Assembly (NCBI GenBank): GCA_024741835.1
Contig: JAENRP010000084.1
Location: forward strand, 62,001-126,000
Reading direction: 5' to 3'
Length of the DNA stretch: 64,000 nucleotides
From: Diplocarpon mali
Taxonomy: Eukaryota; Ascomycota; Leotiomycetes; Helotiales; Drepanopezizaceae
Notes under the pieces: model-generated
Told to the model about the DNA's origin: nothing
Databases searched by the model: none
Seen by the model: the letters and a program-made list of their open reading frames with translations, nothing else
Shown here: positions 58,092 through 64,000 of the stretch, piece by piece
How positions within the stretch are numbered: position 1 is the first letter of the stretch
How the letters are laid out: each line of letters opens with the position of its first letter
Program-made: the position numbers and the translations under genes

Positions 58092-59390
58092 GCCATGTAA
58101 CCACTCCGTCTGCTGGACGCAGTGCGATGCGGGTGGGATGTGCATGTGGAAGTGGAAGGGGATGTGGATGTGGCTTGCCCTGCCCTGGCTGCATTGCATC
58201 TGGAGGGTGGAGCAGACCCCACTCGTCTCGATTGGATGTGGGCCCTCGGTCTGGACCCCCTGAACCCCTGACCCCTGATCCCTGACACCCTCCGTTCAGA
58301 GACCCACTCTGGGGCTCCTGCCGCTCGCGGCCGAGCGCAGCGGCTGTCCCGCGGCCGGTGGGAGTGGGAGCGGGCGTGGAAGGACCAGAGGACGTGTGAC
58401 CTGGGGATTGCTTTGTTGACGCCGTGGGCCGCGCCTGCTGCATGCGAAGCAGCGCGAGGAGGGAGGAGAGCGGAGCGGCCGCGGTAGAGAGAGCAGTCCC
58501 GCTCGACGGTGGCAGATTGGGGCTGGCAGGGGGGGGGGTGGGCGGTGACGTGGGGACACCCCCCTGCCCTCCCCGCTACCGCAGCACGCTCGGTAGCGAG
58601 CTCAGGAGCAGTGCTCCGGACCCATCCCGGCCGCTGATTGGTCGGCTCCGACCCAGCCAGTCGGCGCTCGCGGGGCTCTTCCGGGCCGTACGGGCCGAGC
58701 ACCGGCGGGGGTCGAGTCGCCCAGCCACACGCCGGGCCAGGAACACCGCCCGAGCCCGAGACCGACCGAGCCCGAGATCACCACTGCCTGCCGGCGGCAG
58801 CTGGCCCGAGACGACGGCCGTGCCTTCGCGGCGCGGCCGGGTGAGAGATTCGGGCCGAGGAACCGGAGAAGAGAGACCAGGTCGAGAGTCCACCCGCGCC
58901 GGCACGGACGACCAGACCAGGACAGGAGAAAACACCACGCCCAGGAGTCACCCGCGCCCGCACCACCCCGGCGGAAATTACTCTCCCAGTCGACTCGATC
59001 CGCCCCTCTGGGAACGCCCCTGCAGCACTTCATAAACCCCCCTCTCCTATCATCCTCCACCCCCCCCCGTCCGGTGGAATCTCTGCTCTGCTTGGGGTGG
59101 GGGGAAGGGCGGCAGCAACGTGGGTGGTCGGTCGAGTCACGGTCTGCGCAGGAGTTCCCACAGAGGCGCCGCGCCGACCTTGGCGAAAGTCTCGTCTCCT
59201 GGTCCTGGAGCTGGTCCTGGAGCTGGGAATGCAACCTCTCTCCGTGCGGGTACATCACTATCACGCTCGCTAGGGAATCGCATGTTGGAAGGAGCCATAT
59301 CACATCGGCTACTACTTCGCCAGTATGTAGAGGAGGAGCGTTCTGTTCTATCCCAATTGGGTTTAGCGTATTCCTATATAAATAGCTCTA

Positions 59391-59900
59391 GAGCTGCTTC
59401 TTAGCTCTTCTTCTTTATCCAATTGATTCTACTTTTTCTATTATTACTACAATAGGTTATAAGCCCTAAGCTACCGCTACGCTATATCTTATATAGTATT
59501 ATCTATTATTTAACACTCAATTAATTGCACCGCCCTTACTATTGCATAACGCGCCTTGCGTTACTACCGCGTATAGCCAATGTTGCCTATATATAGTGGC
59601 AAGTGCACCCTTACTTAAAGCACGCCTTAGTATGAAGACCTGAGATAGATAGGTCTTATGACATATATTATATAATCGGCGCAAGACGGTAGGAGGATAA
59701 AAGGGCCATCTTCTATATATAAAGATAGCGCGTATTGCTATAGTACTGAATATACCCTATACTTAGGACTTATTCCTAATATCTTATTTAAGAGAGCCTG
59801 CTTATAGTACTTCCTCCTTTTGTTTTTAAGTCTTCCCTTAGGCCTATTCTTATATTATCTCCCTTCTATTTTATATTAGTAACCTACGCAAGGACCGATT
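59391..59900 (+). mobile_element. Possible 5' LTR/leader of the decayed retroelement
   Basis: At the abrupt onset of AT-rich DNA. It contains a TATATAA-type box with GGATAAAAGGGCC and CTATATATAAAG near 59690-59725 and pyrimidine-rich DNA after it, arranged as in promoter-bearing LTRs. LTR ends could not be fixed because the 3' LTR is outside the window. Confidence 0.35.
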
Positions 59901-62900
59901 TCTTAAGATTTCTATCCTTATATAACTTTATCAATCTCTTAATTCGCAGATAAAAGACCGGCCTTTGAAATACGTCTTTAAAACACTTATAGCATTTTAA
60001 TTAACTTTAAAACCCTTATCTTTAATCGCCTAGTTACTTAAAACTATCGATTTTCGTTTAGCAACTATTAATAACCTTAGATTTTCCCTTTTCGGCTCTG
60101 CTTTGAAAACCCCTATTTTCTTCCTTAACTTTAAGATTCTCGGAATTTTCAGCTTTTTAGTATGAAAAGTTTAACGAACCCTATAATAGCAATCTTAAAT
60201 AGCAGTAGTTTCGAGTACTTAAGTAATACTAAGCGCAAACTCTAACTAGAAGTGCCTCTTTAGAATCTTTAAAAATCCGAATCTAATAATTCAGCCACCT
60301 TAGCTTAATAGAACTTTAAAAATTGCCTTAAAATCGTCTTTAGAGACCCCTTTATTCTAAGGACTAATAGGAATTGGCCTAAAGGCTAAAAAGAATCTTA
60401 AATATAAACCTTATCTTGGAAATTAGTCCTTAATTAAGTAAACCTTATCTTATTGCGATTAGTTGCAATACTCCTATTAGCTATTTAGTACCTACTTAGA
60501 ATCTCTTAGTAAACTCGGATTAAACTTTTAGTAAAATCCGAAATTCTACTCCTAGGCCTGGCTTATAAGTAAGAGGATAAAAAGATATCTTTAAACAACT
60601 TAAGACAACTATCTACTTTTTCAATATTAATGCTTAAAAACACTAATAATAATAATAATTTTAAACTTTTTACTAACCCTTTATTTAAATCTTTTCAAAC
60701 TCGTCCTAATTACTTTAAGATTAACTTAAATTCTAAATATTCTTTAAGCCCTTTTGAATTTCGAAGTACTCCTTTTAACAATTAATCTTATAATATCAAA
60801 GCTTTCCCTTTGCCCTTTATAAATTCTATTAACTTAAACAGTTAATATAAAATGATAATAGCTGCATTTAAGGCTATTACTAGTCACTTTCCCTTCCTTA
60901 GTTCCTTTAGCGCTTCTCACTTTATAAGCGCTAATATTACTAATTTCCTTAAGTAATATAAGGAAACTTATTATAATTTTAGTATTATATAAAAGGATAT
61001 AATTTCTCGACTCCCTTGCTACTATAACTATATAAGTAAAGATATTATCAAATCCCTCCTTAAATAGAAAACGCATAGTTTATAAGAACTCCTTATTAAG
61101 GCTCTTAAGTCTGAATTCTAAGAATTTGATAGATAGCAGATTTGCAATACCTTAACTTTCTTAAAGGAATTTATTTTAATCACTTATACTCTTAAGGAAC
61201 TTAAGAACTACTATCGGACTTTTACTTATATATTAAATACCTTAATTAGCTAGAAAATACTTAGCGAAGTTGAAAGAGGCCGCCTTTTTTTACTTAAATT
61301 ACCTACTAGCCTTTGAAATAAGATTATTAAGCATTTTAAGATTAATAAGCAAGACCTTATAACCTTTGCTTTATTTAAGGAATTCTTGGCCTTTACTTTA
61401 AAATCAGATCTTAGTAAAAGAACCATTAATGCTATAGAATAGGAAAAAGCCCTTACTCCCTCTTATACTAAAGACCTTAAGAATCTGGTCTAAGAATACT
61501 CGAAAGCTCTGGAAGTTATAAAGGAAGCAAAGAAGAACCTAATGGTTATACCTTTCACTTGCGGGCCTAACCTAAGAGTAAGATCCAACCTTAGAATTAA
61601 GGAACTTAAGACCTAATTTGCAAAACTTTAAATCTAAAGCTTAGAAACTAGGATTAATAATCTCTTATAAGAAAAATAGTATATTCCTTAGTTTAATAAT
61701 AGATAAAACTCAATTACTATAAGCTAACTTAGTAATTCCTATTACCAGACTCCTGCTTTTTATCATTTGGAATAACTAGCTAATATAAGAACGCAATAGC
61801 TAGTTAAAGAAGGAGGAATTGATCCTAACTAGCACTTTATTAATATTAATACTATAGGGTATTAAGGAAATAGCAATAGAAGACGATTAACTTGCAACTT
61901 TTATAATAATAAAGAACCTAATTACGCTTTATATAAGTACTGCAACGATTGCCCTCTTTTCCTTCGTTTTATTAATACTAAGGTCATATATATTAATAAG
62001 TATGGGATACTTTATATTAAAGATCCTAGGCCAGACGCTATCCTTATTAAAAAACACTAGAATTGTTTATAGCTATAGACTATTCGAATAATGATATATA
62101 GTATAAAGTAAGATAAGGATTTGGCCGAATAGAAGCGTATTATTGAAATCAACTTTAAGGTCCTAACTTATATATATATAGGTCTAGCTAGCAATCTACC
62201 TAAGGGAGTGCTTACTAATTAAACTTCGAATTAGACTGCTACTAAAGTTAAAGGAATCTCTGTTTTAAAGTAGGTTAATAATAATATATCTATTGATATT
62301 AATGCTACTTTTATATTTAAAAACCCTTAGAATACTTATTATCCTTTTAGATCTACCACTCCTTTAATACTAATAAAACCAGCTAAAGTCTAGAAATCAA
62401 TACGTATAACTTAGGAATCTTAATATAGAGTCTAAATGCTAAAAGATATCTAATAATCTAGAACTATAGTAGATAAGGATAAAGCTAATATAATAGATAA
62501 ATTAATTAAAGATATAATAGATAAAGATAGCTTTAAGCTTAAAGATTAAGAAGTTGAAGTTATTACGCAGACCCTTAACCTTAAGCGAAAGAGATAGATA
62601 TTAAAATAGGAGAAATTCGTTAATAAATACGCTAGTTTAACTATAATAGAGAAGGCCATAGAGAATGTTATAGCTTAGTAAATTAACCTTACGTTTAAAG
62701 ACCTATTTGATTTAATTAAACGCTTTAATAAAGTGCTAAGAAAGCATATCCCAGTTGCCTTTAAAGATTTGAATAATAATAAGGAAATGGAAATTGTAAT
62801 ATAAAAGAACTTTAAAAAGCACTTAGCCTTAATTAAATATCTTTAGATTGCAAAAGATAAAGGAACCTAAAGGTACTATAATATTATAGCAATAGCTTTA

Positions 62901-64000
62901 ATATCTTAAAATATTAATCGAAATTATTTAGCAGTTGTAATAAAAAGCCCTATTATTATTTATTCTATAGAAGAATTAGTTAAAGCAAAGGCTCTAATCG
63001 ATTATGATTTAAAAGTTAATATAATAATTAAAAAAGTGGTAAAAATAGCTTAATTGATAATCGTTAGCAATCGACTTCTTATATATTCGACTATCTTTAG
63101 ATCGAAATACAATTTTAATAGATAAGTGAAAAATATAAAGGTTAAAGTCAAAGGAATTATTAATTATATTAACTTTCTAATAATAGAGAATTCTTCAAAC
63201 GATATTCTTTTAAGAATGCCTTTTATTTTAGAATCTTAGCTAATATTTAACTATCCTAAAGATAGTCTTATAAAAGCTAGTCTTTAGAATACAGATCGAT
63301 CTTTAGAAGGATAAATAGTTATTATAAGAGATATAATCGAATTCTAGAATAAGGTTTTAAGAAACAATTAGCTAGTATAAGGGCTAGGCTTAATACTAAT
63401 AAAGGAAGGCACTTAGTAAGGAGTTATAGCGAAAGAAAGGTGAGTTTGCCGATTTTAAATAATAGTGATTTAACTCGCGGTCTTAAACTAAGAGTCAAAT
63501 CTGGAATTTTAAAGAATAGTGCAATTAGCGTTTTATTAGATTAATAATTAAGAAAAAAGAAAAATAAGGTAAAGAAGAGGGTTCGTTTTATAAATTTCAA
63601 TAATTTACTAATTATTTTAAAAAACCTAAAAACCACTTATAAGCCAGGCCTACGAGTGAAAAATAATAAAATTACTAATAATATTTCTATTTATACACTT
63701 TAAATTAATAACTTAGAAAATCTTTTATTTATTTTTAAAAAGGAAAATTCGGACCGTTTTACAAGATTTAATAATAAAGGAAAAAAGTAGAGAAATATAG
63801 TACTAGCTAATATTCGAACTATATATAAAAGCAAGGCTGATAAAGTATAACTAGTAGATTAGGGAATCTCTAATGGCTTAAAGCCTAGAGGACTAGATAA
63901 TTGGTTTGAATAAAATGAGAAGCTTCGACCTCTAAAGCTAGGTAGCAAATTCGATAAGTTTATTATAAGCAGATTTTCTAATAAACCTATCGGATATCGG
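59901..64000 (+). mobile_element. RIP-degenerated Ty3/gypsy-type retrotransposon (Gag and protease regions), truncated by window end
   Basis: Plus-strand frames riddled with TAA/TAG still read as Gag between about 61250 and 62100, including LFLLKLPTSL and NKIIKHFKINKQDLITF. A zinc-knuckle remnant starts at 61893 with C-x2-Y-x4-P-x4-Y spacing, where the two Tyr codons are TAT, one G-to-A from TGT. It is followed by CPLFLRFINTK, typical of fungal gypsy Gag. An aspartic-protease region at about 62991-63290 keeps ALIDY (expected ALIDS/TG), VNIIIKKVVKIA and NDILLRMPFILES, matching the ILG-x-PFL block. Reverse transcriptase and integrase would lie to the right. The base pattern (many TA, few CA/TG) is that of RIP. 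No intact protein can be made from it. Confidence 0.75.

Larger units (their letters stand above)
50850..59390. other. GC-rich island with satellites and few genes
   Basis: Strongly GC-rich, C/G-tract-rich DNA between AT-rich flanks. The change at the right edge takes about 100-200 bases. Long overlapping open frames occur on both strands because stops are rare at high GC; they have Arg/Gly/Pro/Ala-rich low complexity and I do not accept them as genes. The only convincing coding unit is the 54-aa minus gene at 56234-56398. The rest holds simple repeats and a duplicated block, listed separately. An rRNA origin was considered and not supported. Confidence 0.7.

Noticed and set aside
57402..58702. 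Long frames crossing the N gap (for example 337 and 353 codons)
   Set aside because: They depend on undetermined bases and on satellite repeats; no domain is visible.
50850..59390. GC island as ribosomal DNA
   Set aside because: No stretch resembling conserved 18S, 5.8S or 28S sequence was seen; satellites and low-complexity DNA dominate.
1..64000. CRISPR arrays, bacterial operons or prophage-like modules
   Set aside because: No regularly spaced repeats with unique spacers and no Shine-Dalgarno-linked gene strings. The genes have spliceosomal introns, so the DNA is eukaryotic.

Overview
The window is nuclear DNA of a filamentous ascomycete (Pezizomycotina; Leotiomycetes would fit, but the class is not proven here). 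The evidence is short phased introns (45-116 nt) with GT..AG ends and CTAAC/CTAAT-type branch sites, a copper tyrosinase, Zn2Cys6-type cysteine motifs, an intron-bearing tRNA-Val, and AT-rich blocks full of TAA/TAG that look like repeat-induced point mutation (RIP) of retroelements. There are no operons. Genes stand alone on both strands, separated by 1-4 kb.

Layout, left to right: 1-2.9 kb, no supported gene. 2.9-5.2 kb (-), protein with two CCCH zinc fingers. 7.9-8.8 kb (+), inositol-monophosphatase-family enzyme. 9.2-10 kb, repeat fragments. 11.7-13.3 kb (+), diacylglycerol/sphingoid-base-kinase-like protein. 15.9-17.0 kb (-), aldo-keto reductase. 20.4-23.4 kb (+), eight-exon tyrosinase. 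24.4-26.9 kb, decayed repeat. 27.2 kb (-), tRNA-Val(AAC). 28.3-29.9 kb (+), aquaglyceroporin-like channel. 31.5-32.9 kb (+), unknown protein. 36.7-39.2 kb (+), a large protein with an array of zinc-cluster-like cysteine modules, facing a convergent cysteine-rich gene at 39.4-40.1 kb (-). 43.6-44.7 kb (-), pirin. 46.3-47.5 kb (+), F-box protein. 50.0-50.4 kb, third copy of a dispersed repeat.

From about 50.85 to 59.4 kb lies a GC-rich island that carries micro- and minisatellites, an 81-base assembly gap, and one convincing small gene (54 aa, cysteine-rich, minus strand, 56.2-56.4 kb). It gives way abruptly at about 59.4 kb to very AT-rich DNA. That DNA still encodes recognisable but stop-riddled Gag and aspartic-protease regions of a Ty3/gypsy-type retrotransposon and runs off the right edge.

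The genes do not form an obvious pathway. The most unusual locus is 36.7-40.1 kb: a five-exon gene, all of whose introns are phase 1 and 45-50 nt long, encoding at least seven CxxC-x6-C modules. Two of these are complete Zn2Cys6 signatures and are clear duplicates of one another, but they lack the basic residues of DNA-binding zinc clusters. It lies next to a second, convergent, cysteine-rich gene of unknown function. All exon models come from reading the sequence by eye; no database search was possible.
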